Assembly: GCA_046329815.1 (NCBI GenBank)
Contig: JAXLTY010000001.1
Span: forward strand, 434,001 to 498,000
Origin: JADJSS01 sp046329815
Lineage (GTDB): Bacteria; Bacteroidota; Bacteroidia; Chitinophagales; JADIYW01
Direction: 5' to 3'
DNA length: 64,000 bases
Both the position numbers and the translations under genes were made by a program. Under the pieces are notes generated by a model. The model ran no database searches, had not been told where the DNA came from, and saw nothing but the letters and a program-made list of their open reading frames with translations. Shown piece after piece: positions 34,629 to 43,900 of the stretch (positions are counted from its first letter, which is position 1; each line of letters begins with the position of its first letter).

Positions 34629-35591
34629 ATGGAACCAAAAGAAATTATTCGATTGTACTCGGGCTCAGATGCCTCTATGATCGCAGAAGCAAATACCAAT
34701 TATGGCTTGCTGACAGCAGACCTCGCTCATTTTACGGCATTTGACACCACCATGACCGTTGCATTTTTAGCCGATTATCTCGAAGCGATAACCAAAGCGG
34801 AAACAGTTCTTTCAGATGCTGTCATCATAGACCAGATGGCAGGCAAAACACGCGCAGTAAGCATCACCATGGATAAGGCACGCAGCAAATACATGGATAT
34901 GAAATTTTATTTTATGAAAGCGTTTGCGAACGATATCACCGTGCAAAACGAATTTGGCGTGAATGATTATCCGCTTGCGCGCCGCAACACCGACGAAATG
35001 ATCAATTTTCTGGAAGGCATGTATTACGTAAGTCTTAAATACAAACCGCAATTACTGGCAATAGGATGTCCGTCGGCTTCTATCGATGAGATAGATACTA
35101 TTCGTCTGGAACTGAAGACCGGAAATTTCAGCCAGGACATGTTTATAAAAGGAAGACCGGTACTTACATCAGACCGCATTGTTCTGTTAAATAATTGCTT
35201 CAGTTATATGACGTTGGTGAATGCAGCGGCGCAGCGCGTCTTTAAAGATAATTATGCTAAGAAAAACCAATACGTTTACAATCCTTCACCGGCTGACAAT
35301 GGCGGTGGCTCTGATGATGAATTTATAGGCACCGTAAATCCGGGCGCTGTAAAAACAATTACTACTATTGATGAAGATGCTACCATCATCATGAGCAACA
35401 CAGGAACAGAAAAATTGTATTTCGCATTGTCGCCAACGGAAGGCGCAGGCGGCATTGATTTCACCGTGCTGCCAGGCGAAACGCTGAACAAACTGAGTTC
35501 AGAAATGAGTCCTGACGGCGATGGCACTTTCTTATTGGTAAAAAATCCGGAAGGTGTGATCGGTAATTATGAAGTGACGATAGAAATTTAG
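34629..35591 (+). CDS. Hypothetical Bacteroidota protein, helical with C-terminal beta domain
   Basis: A 320-residue protein without a signal peptide or membrane helix. The first 220 residues are mainly helical (IIRLYSGSDASMIAEANTNY, LEAITKAETVLSDAV, TRAVSITMDKARSKYMDMKF). A Pro/Gly/Ser-rich linker follows (YNPSPADNGGGSDDEF) and then an acidic beta-sandwich-like domain (ITTIDEDATIIMSNTGTEKL, GGIDFTVLPGETLN). I do not recognise a named family, though proteins of this general layout occur widely in Bacteroidota. It is more GC-rich than its surroundings. The 21-bp array lies just upstream and a strong terminator follows. Confidence 0.7.
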   Translation: MEPKEIIRLYSGSDASMIAEANTNYGLLTADLAHFTAFDTTMTVAFLADYLEAITKAETVLSDAVIIDQMAGKTRAVSITMDKARSKYMDMKFYFMKAFANDITVQNEFGVNDYPLARRNTDEMINFLEGMYYVSLKYKPQLLAIGCPSASIDEIDTIRLELKTGNFSQDMFIKGRPVLTSDRIVLLNNCFSYMTLVNAAAQRVFKDNYAKKNQYVYNPSPADNGGGSDDEFIGTVNPGAVKTITTIDEDATIIMSNTGTEKLYFALSPTEGAGGIDFTVLPGETLNKLSSEMSPDGDGTFLLVKNPEGVIGNYEVTIEI

Positions 35592-35641
35592 ATGATCGCT
35601 TCAGACCTCACCCAATCTCGCCTGCGGCGAGGTGAAAAAAT

Positions 35642-35674
35642 AAAAAATCCATCGTATAAGCGATGGATTTTTTT
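35642..35674 (+). terminator. Rho-independent terminator after the 320-residue protein gene
   Basis: Perfect arms AAAAAATCCATCG and CGATGGATTTTTT with a 6-base loop and a T tail. Confidence 0.93.
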
Positions 35675-35689
35675 ATGGATGCTGTCATC

Positions 35690-35930
35690 TGAGCGCAGCG
35701 AATATCATCCTGAGTTTATCGGAGGACTGCCAACCGATGCTTCGATGCTTCGATGCTTCGACAAGCTCAGCATGACAGCGACGCGATTTAGCACCATCCA
35801 TGTCATCCTGAGTTTATCGAAGGACTACCAACCGATGCTTCGACAAGCTCAGCATGACAGCGACAAGCTCAGCAGGACATTCGATAAACTCAGTAGAACA
35901 GCACTATAGACTCAGCATGACAGCAATAAT
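35690..35930. repeat. REP-type repeat cluster, left of the GIY-YIG gene
   Basis: Repeated short phrases: CATCCTGAGTTTATCG, CGATGCTTCGA, GACAAGCTCAGCATGACAG and GATAAACTCAG. They are the inverted halves of one palindromic family (TGAGCTTGTC / GACAAGCTCA). A 69-bp block (35775-35843) recurs with one change at 36412-36480. The open frame through it only translates the repeat. Confidence 0.85.
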
Positions 35931-35934
35931 CAAA

Positions 35935-36252
35935 TTATTTTTTTATTGAATAATAACCAGTTGCTATGTTCTTTTCATTGGATAGCTCTACAATTTTATT
36001 CCAATCATCATTAATCAATGCTTCTTTCTTTTTTCTCGACCAACCTTTTATTTGTTTCTCCAAATCGATGGCTTGTTTAATGCTGGCAGATCTTTCAAAC
36101 CAAACTAACATTATCGGTCTTCTTTTAAACGTGTAAGAATTTTCATTAAAGCCGCCTTCATGTTCTTTAATTCTTCTTTCGATATTATTCGTTACGCCAA
36201 CATAATAACTATTATCTGAGCATTTTAACATGTATACAAAATAAGTTTTCAT
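35935..36252 (-). CDS. Small GIY-YIG nuclease-domain protein
   Basis: A 105-residue single-domain protein from ATG 36252 (a longer frame only adds translated repeats). The GIY-YIG core is MKTYFVYMLKCSDNSYYVGV, followed by TNNIERRIKEHEGGFN, TFKRRPIMLVWFERSASIKQ and AIDLEKQIKGWSRKKKEALI. Catalytic Tyr, Arg (ERRIKEH) and Glu (DLEKQI) are in the expected places. Small GIY-YIG proteins of the UPF0213 group are putative structure-specific nucleases. It sits alone between two REP-type clusters, which may mean it moves with them or simply tolerates them. Confidence 0.9.
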   Translation of the reverse strand: MKTYFVYMLKCSDNSYYVGVTNNIERRIKEHEGGFNENSYTFKRRPIMLVWFERSASIKQAIDLEKQIKGWSRKKKEALINDDWNKIVELSNEKNIATGYYSIKK

Positions 36253-36309
36253 ACTATATAGATACATGAAATGGTCAGATTCCATAAAAAGTAAAAAAAT
36301 ATTTTTTTT

Positions 36310-36560
36310 CGTGGCTTCGATGCTTCGATGCTTCGACAAGCTCAGCATGACATTCGATAAACTCAGCAGGACATTCGACAAGCTCAGCATGACAGCGACA
36401 AGCTCAGCAGGACAGCGATGCGATTTAGCACCATCCATGTCATCCTGAGTTTATCGAAGGACTACCAACCGATGCTTCGATGCTTCGATGCTTCGATGCT
36501 TCGACAAGCTCAGCAGGACATTCGATAAGCTCAGCAGGACATTCGACAAGCTCAACAGGA
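36310..36560. repeat. REP-type repeat cluster, right of the GIY-YIG gene
   Basis: The same family as the left cluster: runs of GATGCTTCGATGCTTCGA, GACAAGCTCAGCATGACA and GATAAACTCAGCAGGACA, with the 69-bp shared block at 36412-36480. Together with the following leader it fills the gap up to the HerA-like gene at 36656. Confidence 0.85.
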
Positions 36561-36655
36561 CAGCAATGCTATCTTTTATCGTTTAATGTTTTATAACTTT
36601 ATTATTTTGCATCTATTTCATAAAAAGCTATTTTTACGACATATTAAACATATTT

Positions 36656-38227
36656 ATGGCAACACAAGAACAATTTTCAGCAGAGGTCAATCAAGGTTAT
36701 ACATTTCAGGGCGCGTCTATCCTAATTGGCGGTGCTATGCTGGATTCAAAATCGGTACCGAGTACGCAAATAAAATTACCGTTAAAAACATTGAACCGTC
36801 ACGGTTTGATTGCCGGCGCTACCGGAACCGGTAAAACAAAAACCATACAAACACTTTCTGAAAAGTTGGCGGAAAACGGCGTTTCCGTTTTGATGATGGA
36901 TATTAAAGGCGACTTTTCAGGTGTTGCAGAACCAGGAGTTTCCAATCAAAAAATTGTGGACAGAACGGCAGCTATCGGAACAACATGGACTCCGAAAGCA
37001 TTTCCGGTAGAGTTGATGTCGATTTCTACACAAGACGGCGTTCGCTTGCGCGCTACCGTTACAGAATTTGGTCCGGTGTTGATGTCTAAAATTTTAGATT
37101 TGAATGATACGCAGGAAGGCGTGGTGGCTATGGTATTTAAATTTTGCGACGACCAGAATTTAGGTTTGGTTGACCTGCCGGATTTCAAGAAAGTATTACA
37201 ATTCTTAACCAATGAAGGCAAAGATATTTTTGAGAAAGAATATGGCGCGGTGTCGCCGGCAACCGTTGGAACTATCTTGCGTAAAGTGGTAGAACTGGAA
37301 CAACAAGGCGCTGATCTTTTCTTTGGTGAAACATCGTTTAATGTAAATGACTTATTACGCAAAGATGAGAACGGAAACGGATACATCAATATCGTTCGCT
37401 TAACCGATATTCAGGACAAGCCGAAATTATTCTCCACGTTTATGCTGAGTTTACTGGCTGAAGTATATGCGAAATTTCCGGAGCGCGGCGATGTGGAACA
37501 ACCTGAATTAATTATCTTTTTAGATGAAGCGCATTTAATTTTTGACAACGCGACTACCGCATTGAAAGACCAGTTAGAATCTATTATCAAACTGATTCGT
37601 TCAAAAGGTGTAGGTATCTTTTTCTGCACGCAGAATCCAAATGATATTCCGGAAAGCATCTTAGCGCAATTAGGTTTAAAAGTGCAGCATGCATTGCGTG
37701 CTTTCACTGCAAAAGACAGACAAGCCATAAAATTAGTGGCGCAAAATTATCCGGAAACAGCTTATTATAAAGTAGAAGATCTGATTACGCAATTGGGTAT
37801 CGGTGAAGCATTCGTGACTGCATTAAATGAAAAAGGTATTCCGACTCCATTGGTGCATACGTTAATGTCGCCGCCGCAATCGCGCATGGATATTTTGAAC
37901 GACAGCGAAATGCAAACATTGATTCAAAAATCATCACTATACAGAAAATATAAAGAGACAATTGACCCAGAAAGTGCGTATGAAATTTTAGGAGCAAAAA
38001 TTGAGCAGGCGCAGCAACAACAATCGGAACAAATTGCTCAGGAATTGCAAGAAAAAGAACAGGCAAAATTAGAGAAAGAACAAGCAAAAGCTGAAAAGAC
38101 CACAAAAGCAGGAAAATCTACTTTAGATAAAATGCTGAATAATACGGTAACACGTCAATTAGCACGCACCGCGACGCGTGAAGTAGCACGTGGTTTGTTA
38201 GGTGTGCTAAAAGGTATGTTTAAATAG
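36656..38227 (+). CDS. HerA-like ATPase (DUF853/YjgR family)
   Basis: A 523-residue P-loop ATPase. Walker A is GATGTGKT (54-61) in LIAGATGTGKTKTIQTLSEK. MMDIKGDFSGVAEPG and the Walker B LIIFLDEAHLIFDNAT follow. Then comes a conserved FFCTQNPNDIPESILAQLGL segment. The C-terminal 80 residues are Gln/Lys/Glu-rich with a coiled-coil look (EQAKLEKEQAKAEKTTKAGK). HerA-like proteins form hexameric DNA translocases; the YjgR branch has no established role. No nuclease partner such as NurA or Sir2 is adjacent. Confidence 0.9.
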   Translation: MATQEQFSAEVNQGYTFQGASILIGGAMLDSKSVPSTQIKLPLKTLNRHGLIAGATGTGKTKTIQTLSEKLAENGVSVLMMDIKGDFSGVAEPGVSNQKIVDRTAAIGTTWTPKAFPVELMSISTQDGVRLRATVTEFGPVLMSKILDLNDTQEGVVAMVFKFCDDQNLGLVDLPDFKKVLQFLTNEGKDIFEKEYGAVSPATVGTILRKVVELEQQGADLFFGETSFNVNDLLRKDENGNGYINIVRLTDIQDKPKLFSTFMLSLLAEVYAKFPERGDVEQPELIIFLDEAHLIFDNATTALKDQLESIIKLIRSKGVGIFFCTQNPNDIPESILAQLGLKVQHALRAFTAKDRQAIKLVAQNYPETAYYKVEDLITQLGIGEAFVTALNEKGIPTPLVHTLMSPPQSRMDILNDSEMQTLIQKSSLYRKYKETIDPESAYEILGAKIEQAQQQQSEQIAQELQEKEQAKLEKEQAKAEKTTKAGKSTLDKMLNNTVTRQLARTATREVARGLLGVLKGMFK

Positions 38228-38243
38228 ACATATCTGTGATTAT

Positions 38244-38897
38244 TTATTTAAATCCTAACGCTTTTAGTTTTGCTTTAACTGCTTGTGCTGTATATGGCAT
38301 TTTTGAAACCGGAAATTTTTTTTCCAAAATTTCCATCTCATCTAAACATACATTAAGATTACACGGATCCGCTGTATTGTCAAAAATGAGCACTTCGCTT
38401 CTTTCTTCTATAAACCAACTATTAGTTGCATTATCATACATACGCATGTTCGTACTAAAAATGATAACCAATTCTTTAGCAATATCTTTATCGGCATTGG
38501 CTAAGAATACAGCATTTACAGTTGCTAAACCTTCAGCACCATTTTCGAATCCGGTAACAAAAATGGGTTCGTACACTAACTTGCCATCAAACATCCAAGG
38601 TTTCAATAATTCTACATACACAGTAGGTTTCTCATCGGTTAGTGTGCTATCAGCAAAGCAAACAAAAATATCTTTACCTGCTTTAGGGTTCATAAATGGC
38701 AACTCTAAAATTTTGTGTTGAACTGCCGCATTTTCAGGAATACAACGCCTGGCAAATTGTGTAATAGTTTCTGATACTTTGCGTTGAATATCACTTTTAA
38801 ATTCTATTAAATCGCTTTCTTTAATTTCGTCTTGCGCATGAATATGTGCTGACATCATTAAAAAAAACAATACAACTACACATTGTATAATTCTCAT
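38244..38897 (-). CDS. Secreted protein of unknown function
   Basis: A 217-residue protein with a signal peptide ending HIHAQ. The mature part has one central FVTGFENGAEGLATVNAVFL phrase and a C-terminal helix SKMPYTAQAVKAKLKALGFK. Two Cys in DPCNLNVCLDEMEI may form a disulfide. No recognised family. It converges with the HerA-like gene 16 bases away. Confidence 0.6.
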   Translation of the reverse strand: MRIIQCVVVLFFLMMSAHIHAQDEIKESDLIEFKSDIQRKVSETITQFARRCIPENAAVQHKILELPFMNPKAGKDIFVCFADSTLTDEKPTVYVELLKPWMFDGKLVYEPIFVTGFENGAEGLATVNAVFLANADKDIAKELVIIFSTNMRMYDNATNSWFIEERSEVLIFDNTADPCNLNVCLDEMEILEKKFPVSKMPYTAQAVKAKLKALGFK

Positions 38898-38935
38898 AAA
38901 ATTATTTTTTTGCAGGTTTGAATTAAAATATACTA

Positions 38936-39595
38936 TTAATCATTTTTTATCTCAAAATTCCAGGGATTCACATTCATTAGTTTTTTTAATGGTTGAATTT
39001 TGATTTTATATTTTGAAAGTATCGTTTTCTTATTTTTCACCATAGAATATTTTTCTACGGAACCGTTCAGCAAATTATAATCTTCACCAATAATTTTTTT
39101 CCCTTTATCCACTTCATTTAAATATCCAATTAAAAACCAATCTTTATTTTGATATCTGAAAAAATAACTGTTTGTACTTGAATAAGGATAAGTGCCTAGT
39201 TCATATACTAATTTCAACATATTGTTTCTTTTTCCCACATCTTTAATGTCTGCAGGCACATCACTATCTGAAACGTTAGATGATTTTTTTAACGATAATT
39301 TGTAGGTTTTATCAGTTTGCAGAAACAAGATAATTAAAATATCGTCTTTAGTATAATATGGTTTCCCATTGTCGTATTGTGTTATTTCACCTTGAACGAG
39401 TAGTGCAATATCCCGTAATTTGTCATCGTTAAAATCTGCGCCGACACTATCTATAATAGTATAATCTTTTGGAATAAAAGCAGTAATCGATTGTCCATTA
39501 TTGGGTATATTATTCATTACTGACTGAGCAATTAAATTATTATCAATGAAAAAAATCACCAAGAAAAATAAGATGTGGACTTGTATTTTTTTCAT
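38936..39595 (-). CDS. Secreted protein of unknown function
   Basis: A 219-residue protein with signal peptide MKKIQVHILFFLVIFFIDNN ending in LIAQS. The phrase SVGADFNDDKLRDIALLVQG resembles the Asp-rich FG-GAP-type loop seen in secreted Bacteroidota proteins, followed by beta-rich segments (SYFFRYQNKDWFLIGYLNEV). It is related in layout to the protein at 27507-28100. It precedes the 38244 gene by 38 bases in the same direction. Confidence 0.62.
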   Translation of the reverse strand: MKKIQVHILFFLVIFFIDNNLIAQSVMNNIPNNGQSITAFIPKDYTIIDSVGADFNDDKLRDIALLVQGEITQYDNGKPYYTKDDILIILFLQTDKTYKLSLKKSSNVSDSDVPADIKDVGKRNNMLKLVYELGTYPYSSTNSYFFRYQNKDWFLIGYLNEVDKGKKIIGEDYNLLNGSVEKYSMVKNKKTILSKYKIKIQPLKKLMNVNPWNFEIKND

Positions 39596-39625
39596 TTATT
39601 TTAAATTTAAATAATAGAAAGAAAT

Positions 39626-39656
39626 CTGGTGTGCAAATAATTCATTTGCACACCAG
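39626..39656 (-). terminator. Terminator hairpin after the repetitive surface-protein gene
   Basis: Perfect 13-bp arms 39626-39638 and 39644-39656 (CTGGTGTGCAAAT / ATTTGCACACCAG) with a 5-base loop and T-rich sequence on the minus strand. Confidence 0.8.
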
Positions 39657-39673
39657 CCGCTTCACTATGAGAA

Positions 39674-41731
39674 TTATTGCGGTATTACTTGTACAGTTAC
39701 TTCGCCTGTATAAAACCCCGGGTTTCCAACTAAATGACCATTATCGCCAATTTTTCCAACTGTAAGTGCTATTGTATATGTACCAGCAGTTGTTAACGTG
39801 GAATTCGTTGTAAAACTTAACGATGTTCTTTCTCCATTATTAATTTTAATTGCATATTCTCTATTTTTAATTACTGATGAACTTAACTTAAGTTGCATGT
39901 TAACAAAAAATTTCATATCACCTCCAGCAATATTATCGTCATTCTCTATCCATCCATGTGAGAACGTAACAATTACTTTTGCAGGTCCGCTTGTTGTAAA
40001 GCTCATATTATCTAAACCTGGTAATGTATAGGAAATAAAATCTGTAGATAAATTTGCGTTAGCTGTTTGCTCAAAGAAATATGTATTGTTGTACAACGTA
40101 TTGGTAGAAGACACCCAAGTTGGTGCAGTATTGGCTCCGGTAGATGCTAAAACTTGCCCGTTGGCACCAGCATTATTATTCGGCATCAACGCATTAAAAA
40201 ACTTTACTTTTCTGTCGCCGGTAAATTGAATTGCTGGACCGCTTCCTGCATTCCAAATAGCAAAATCATCATTCGCTAAACCTGTGTTATCAATTTTTGC
40301 AACCATATCCCAATATCTAGTTGCATTATTGGCATTAGAAAAGCTTAAACGTGAATATTCATTTAAGGTTGGTGTCTTCAAATCCAATTGTCTGTAATCT
40401 TTTAAAATATTAACCTGTCCATTCATATTTAAAGTAGTGTTTGAACCGGTTAATCGCAACAATTCAATATTTTTCGATTTAAATACAACTGGGACATCAT
40501 TTGGTGTGCCTAAATAATCAGTAGTTAACAAAGAAGGGTTACCTGTAAGGCTCCAGCTAGTTGTACTTGGATTCGGCAAATTATTTGGTGTCCATTGTAA
40601 TGTAGAGTTATTCCATGCAAGCACTTGTCCGTTGGTAGGTGCTGTACCGGAAACGATTCTACCCTGTATTTTTTCAACAGTTGGAGCATATAATAAACCA
40701 CTTAAATCACCACCGGCAATAGTTTGATCTGTTAAATCATTTAGTGGATTTAAATCGCCTGTATTTTGAATGATGTTACCCACAATATTGATGCCACTAC
40801 CAGCTGTATAAGTTGTTCCTGTAGGTAAGGTAACACTATTGCCATTCGTAATTGACAATTGATTACCACTTACGGAAAGTGTTTGTACATCGTTGTCCAC
40901 CACGCTTCCACCGCCATTAGAAAGTGTAATGGTGCTGCCACTTTTTGAAATTGTTTGTAACTCATTAGTAGTACTTAAATCGCCAGCATTGAAAATGGTA
41001 TTTCCGGAAATAGTAATACCGCTACCAGCGGTATAAGTAGTTCCGGTTGGTAGAGTTACACTGTTGCCATTTGAAATACTTAATTGATTACCTGTTAAGG
41101 TAAGCGATTGCAATTCATTAGTATTACTTAAATCACCTGTATTGGAGATAACATTGCTGCCATTAATAGAAATACCTGTGCCAGCACTATAAGTTGCGCC
41201 ACCGCTTGCCTGTATGTCAGTACCAGGTGCCCATGCGGAACCATTCCATTTTAAAACTTGTCCATTTGTTGCACCATTTGCTGTTATCTGGTTAGGATTT
41301 ATGGTAGCAGTACTGGCTAAACCATCTGCCTGCTTTGCATTGATCGAATAAGGAACACTGTTCAATTGAGATGTGCCTAATGAAGTAAAACTCGAACCAC
41401 CAGCAGGATCAATTTCTACTTCAAGAAATTTATTTCCTGTACTCCAGTTGATACCAGAAACAGTACCACTAACATTAGTTGCGCCACTGCTTCCAATTAC
41501 TATGGTAAATAAACCCGATGCATTTGTAGTTAAATTTCTGGTTTCTGAATACACTACAGTTCCGGTTGCGGAAACATCATGCACTTTTAATCGAACTGAA
41601 ATACTTTGGTTGGGTAATGGATTTCCACTGGCATTTCTAGCAACGCCTTGGTAATTAATTTGATTGGGTGCTTGTGCAGTTATAAGTAAGTGTATCATTA
41701 CGAATAACACGAAAGACAATAATTTTCTCAT
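39674..41731 (-). CDS. Repetitive extracellular surface protein
   Basis: A 685-residue protein with a signal peptide ending LLITAQ. Residues about 22-135 form a conserved domain (INYQGVARNASGNPLPNQSI, LNSVPYSINAKQADGL) found in Bacteroidota surface and tail-fibre-like proteins. Residues about 185-330 hold three imperfect repeats with NGNSVTLPTGTTYTAGSGI and DLSNTNELQSLTLTGNQLSI. The last 140 residues form a C1q/TNF-like beta-sandwich (SFTTSGPAKVIVTFSHGWIE, GTYTIALTVGKIGDNGHLVG). It probably acts as an adhesin or fibre. It lies 10 bases after the T9SS-tail gene in the same operon and has no sorting domain itself. Confidence 0.8.
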   Translation of the reverse strand: MRKLLSFVLFVMIHLLITAQAPNQINYQGVARNASGNPLPNQSISVRLKVHDVSATGTVVYSETRNLTTNASGLFTIVIGSSGATNVSGTVSGINWSTGNKFLEVEIDPAGGSSFTSLGTSQLNSVPYSINAKQADGLASTATINPNQITANGATNGQVLKWNGSAWAPGTDIQASGGATYSAGTGISINGSNVISNTGDLSNTNELQSLTLTGNQLSISNGNSVTLPTGTTYTAGSGITISGNTIFNAGDLSTTNELQTISKSGSTITLSNGGGSVVDNDVQTLSVSGNQLSITNGNSVTLPTGTTYTAGSGINIVGNIIQNTGDLNPLNDLTDQTIAGGDLSGLLYAPTVEKIQGRIVSGTAPTNGQVLAWNNSTLQWTPNNLPNPSTTSWSLTGNPSLLTTDYLGTPNDVPVVFKSKNIELLRLTGSNTTLNMNGQVNILKDYRQLDLKTPTLNEYSRLSFSNANNATRYWDMVAKIDNTGLANDDFAIWNAGSGPAIQFTGDRKVKFFNALMPNNNAGANGQVLASTGANTAPTWVSSTNTLYNNTYFFEQTANANLSTDFISYTLPGLDNMSFTTSGPAKVIVTFSHGWIENDDNIAGGDMKFFVNMQLKLSSSVIKNREYAIKINNGERTSLSFTTNSTLTTAGTYTIALTVGKIGDNGHLVGNPGFYTGEVTVQVIPQ

Positions 41732-41741
41732 AGTTTTTTAT

Positions 41742-42257
41742 TTATTGATTAGAAATTTTTTGAATTTTATAGGATGCTATTTTTATCTCATCTTGGTTGG
41801 TTTTAAAAGTTACTTGTAAAAAATAAGTAGCTACTGCTAAAGTAGAGATATCAATTTTACTCTGAAGTTGATGTGATAATTCTGTTTCATTATTTAATAA
41901 AAGCGTACCATTTATATCGTATAATTGATAAGTTAATCTTCCATCTTCTTTGAAATTTGTTTGCAGAAATATTTCATTAGCAGTTGGATTTGGAAATAAG
42001 TTTAATTCATTGCTTGCAATTGTGTTATTTTTAATTGCAGTTGGCAAAGCATTTGTTGGCTGTAGAAATCCTTGTGTGATAATTAAAGTAGCCGACGAAA
42101 AAGTTTGTACCATTGGTTCTCCAACCGACCACTCAAAGTAATTTGCACTAATTGTACCTTTTCCTGACGACGAAGAAATTAATTGTGGCGAAACGGTTTG
42201 TGCATTTGAAAACTGGAAAACAGTTAATATTCCCAGTAAACATTTAATTTTTCTCAT
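41742..42257 (-). CDS. T9SS type A sorting-domain protein
   Basis: A 171-residue protein with signal peptide ending FSNAQ, an N-terminal domain SSGKGTISANYFEWSVGEP and VQTFSSATLIITQGFLQP, and a C-terminal type IX secretion domain from about residue 90. The tail includes LNLFPNPTANEIFLQTN, YQLYDINGTLLLN and STLAVATYFLQVTF. The protein should cross the outer membrane by the Por/Gld type IX system and be attached to the cell surface. It forms a two-gene unit with the repetitive surface protein. Confidence 0.9.
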   Translation of the reverse strand: MRKIKCLLGILTVFQFSNAQTVSPQLISSSSGKGTISANYFEWSVGEPMVQTFSSATLIITQGFLQPTNALPTAIKNNTIASNELNLFPNPTANEIFLQTNFKEDGRLTYQLYDINGTLLLNNETELSHQLQSKIDISTLAVATYFLQVTFKTNQDEIKIASYKIQKISNQ

Positions 42258-42383
42258 AGTTTGTTTATTTTAGAGTACAAGATTAAGACTGAATACAATA
42301 GATATCAAATTTTATTTATATAAACATTAAGCGTTACTCGTAAAAAAACACGCATATATATTTGAATTTCAATTTATTACGTT

Positions 42384-43859
42384 ATGAAAGATCTGGTTTT
42401 TGATTTAATTCATTCACTTACGCCATTTGAGAAAGCATATGTAAAAAAGAACTGCAAAAAAAACGCCGAAGGCAAAATATATTTATTGTTGGTGTTTGAT
42501 GCAATAGCTGCCCAGAAAGAATACGATGAGCAGGCAATTTTAAAAAGATTCAGAAAAGAATCTTTTGTAAAGCATTTCTCTGTTACAAAAAATCATCTCA
42601 TTAAGTATATTCTTAAAAGCATAAAGAATATACAACACGATATGAATGTGCAGGATGAAATGCACCTTAAAATAGACGAAATTACCCAATTATACTACAA
42701 GCGATTATTTGCACATCTGTCTGATTACATTATAAAAGCAAAAAAATTTGCTTACGAATACGAATTGTGGCTGAGTTTATTAGAAGTTATAAAATTAGAA
42801 CTAACACTTCTAAACTTTAGAGAGTATGATGCAAACGGAATCAATAAAATAAACTTAGTTTTAAAGGAACAAAAAGATGTTTTGGAAATCTTTTCTAATG
42901 AACAAACGTATTTACAATTATCGAATCGGCAAAAATCATTGTTAAGACAGCATTTTTATATAAAAGATGAGCAACAGCGATTAACACATCAAGACATAAT
43001 AAATAATACATATTTGCTAAATGTAGAAAATGCACTATCTATAGGTGCAAAGATAAACTACTATTTTATCCATTATTATTATGCCGCTATTAATCATAAC
43101 AGAGAAGAGGCCTACAGTGCTTGCTTAAACTCTATAAACATGATGGATACTTATCCAATTTACATGGCAGAAAACAGGATGACGCAATTAGCTTTTTATC
43201 ATAATATTTTATACGCCACCTACTATTTGGGAAAAACTAAAGAAATGCATCAGTATTTGGAAGCATTAAAAAAAATTTGTGTTACCAAATCTATTGAAAC
43301 CAATGCAAAGTCTTGCTATACTGATTTATTTCAAATAATGTATTTACGACTAAGTAAACAAAGCGATAATACAAAGTCAACCATCAATCAGCTTCTCAAA
43401 AATTTTGACACTGCAATAGCGCTTTATCCATTTGAATTTAAGATGAATATTATTATGCACTGTACTATGGCGGCAATTGAACATAACGAATTTATTCTTG
43501 CTGATAATATACTGCACAAAGGTCTGAAAACATTAGGAAATACATTTAGAGAAGACATGCATATTATCTTAAAAATATTACAGATTATTATTCATATACA
43601 AAAGATGGAGTATGATTTTGTAAATTATCTGCATAAAGAGTTATCTGGTTTTATACAAAAATCAAGAACTTCAACAAATTTTGAGAAAATATTTTTATCC
43701 AATGTAAAAGAAATCGTAAAAGCAAAAACAAATTCTTCCTTAAATACAAAACCCAAAATTAACATCGCTAAATTAATAGCATTGGAACAAGATCATAAAG
43801 ATGAAATTGATAAAGATTTATTTCCTTTTGTTATTGCTTTTTTAGAAACAACAAGTTAA
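42384..43859 (+). CDS. Helical-repeat cytoplasmic protein of unknown function
   Basis: A 491-residue, almost entirely helical protein with no signal or membrane segment. The start LVFDLIHSLTPFEKAYVKKN is typical of a Bacteroidota-specific family. The middle resembles TPR-like helical pairs (AINHNREEAYSACLNSINMM, EFILADNILHKGLKTLGNTF). Function unknown. It is very AT-rich and has no partner in the immediate neighbourhood. Confidence 0.65.
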   Translation: MKDLVFDLIHSLTPFEKAYVKKNCKKNAEGKIYLLLVFDAIAAQKEYDEQAILKRFRKESFVKHFSVTKNHLIKYILKSIKNIQHDMNVQDEMHLKIDEITQLYYKRLFAHLSDYIIKAKKFAYEYELWLSLLEVIKLELTLLNFREYDANGINKINLVLKEQKDVLEIFSNEQTYLQLSNRQKSLLRQHFYIKDEQQRLTHQDIINNTYLLNVENALSIGAKINYYFIHYYYAAINHNREEAYSACLNSINMMDTYPIYMAENRMTQLAFYHNILYATYYLGKTKEMHQYLEALKKICVTKSIETNAKSCYTDLFQIMYLRLSKQSDNTKSTINQLLKNFDTAIALYPFEFKMNIIMHCTMAAIEHNEFILADNILHKGLKTLGNTFREDMHIILKILQIIIHIQKMEYDFVNYLHKELSGFIQKSRTSTNFEKIFLSNVKEIVKAKTNSSLNTKPKINIAKLIALEQDHKDEIDKDLFPFVIAFLETTS

Positions 43860-43900
43860 CCATATAATTTTTAGTATTTTTGTATTTCAACCTTTACATC

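Noticed and set aside
35592..35909. Possible 105-residue gene after the 320-residue protein
   Set aside because: Its product is a translation of the terminator and REP phrases (VILSLSKDYQPMLRQAQHD type).
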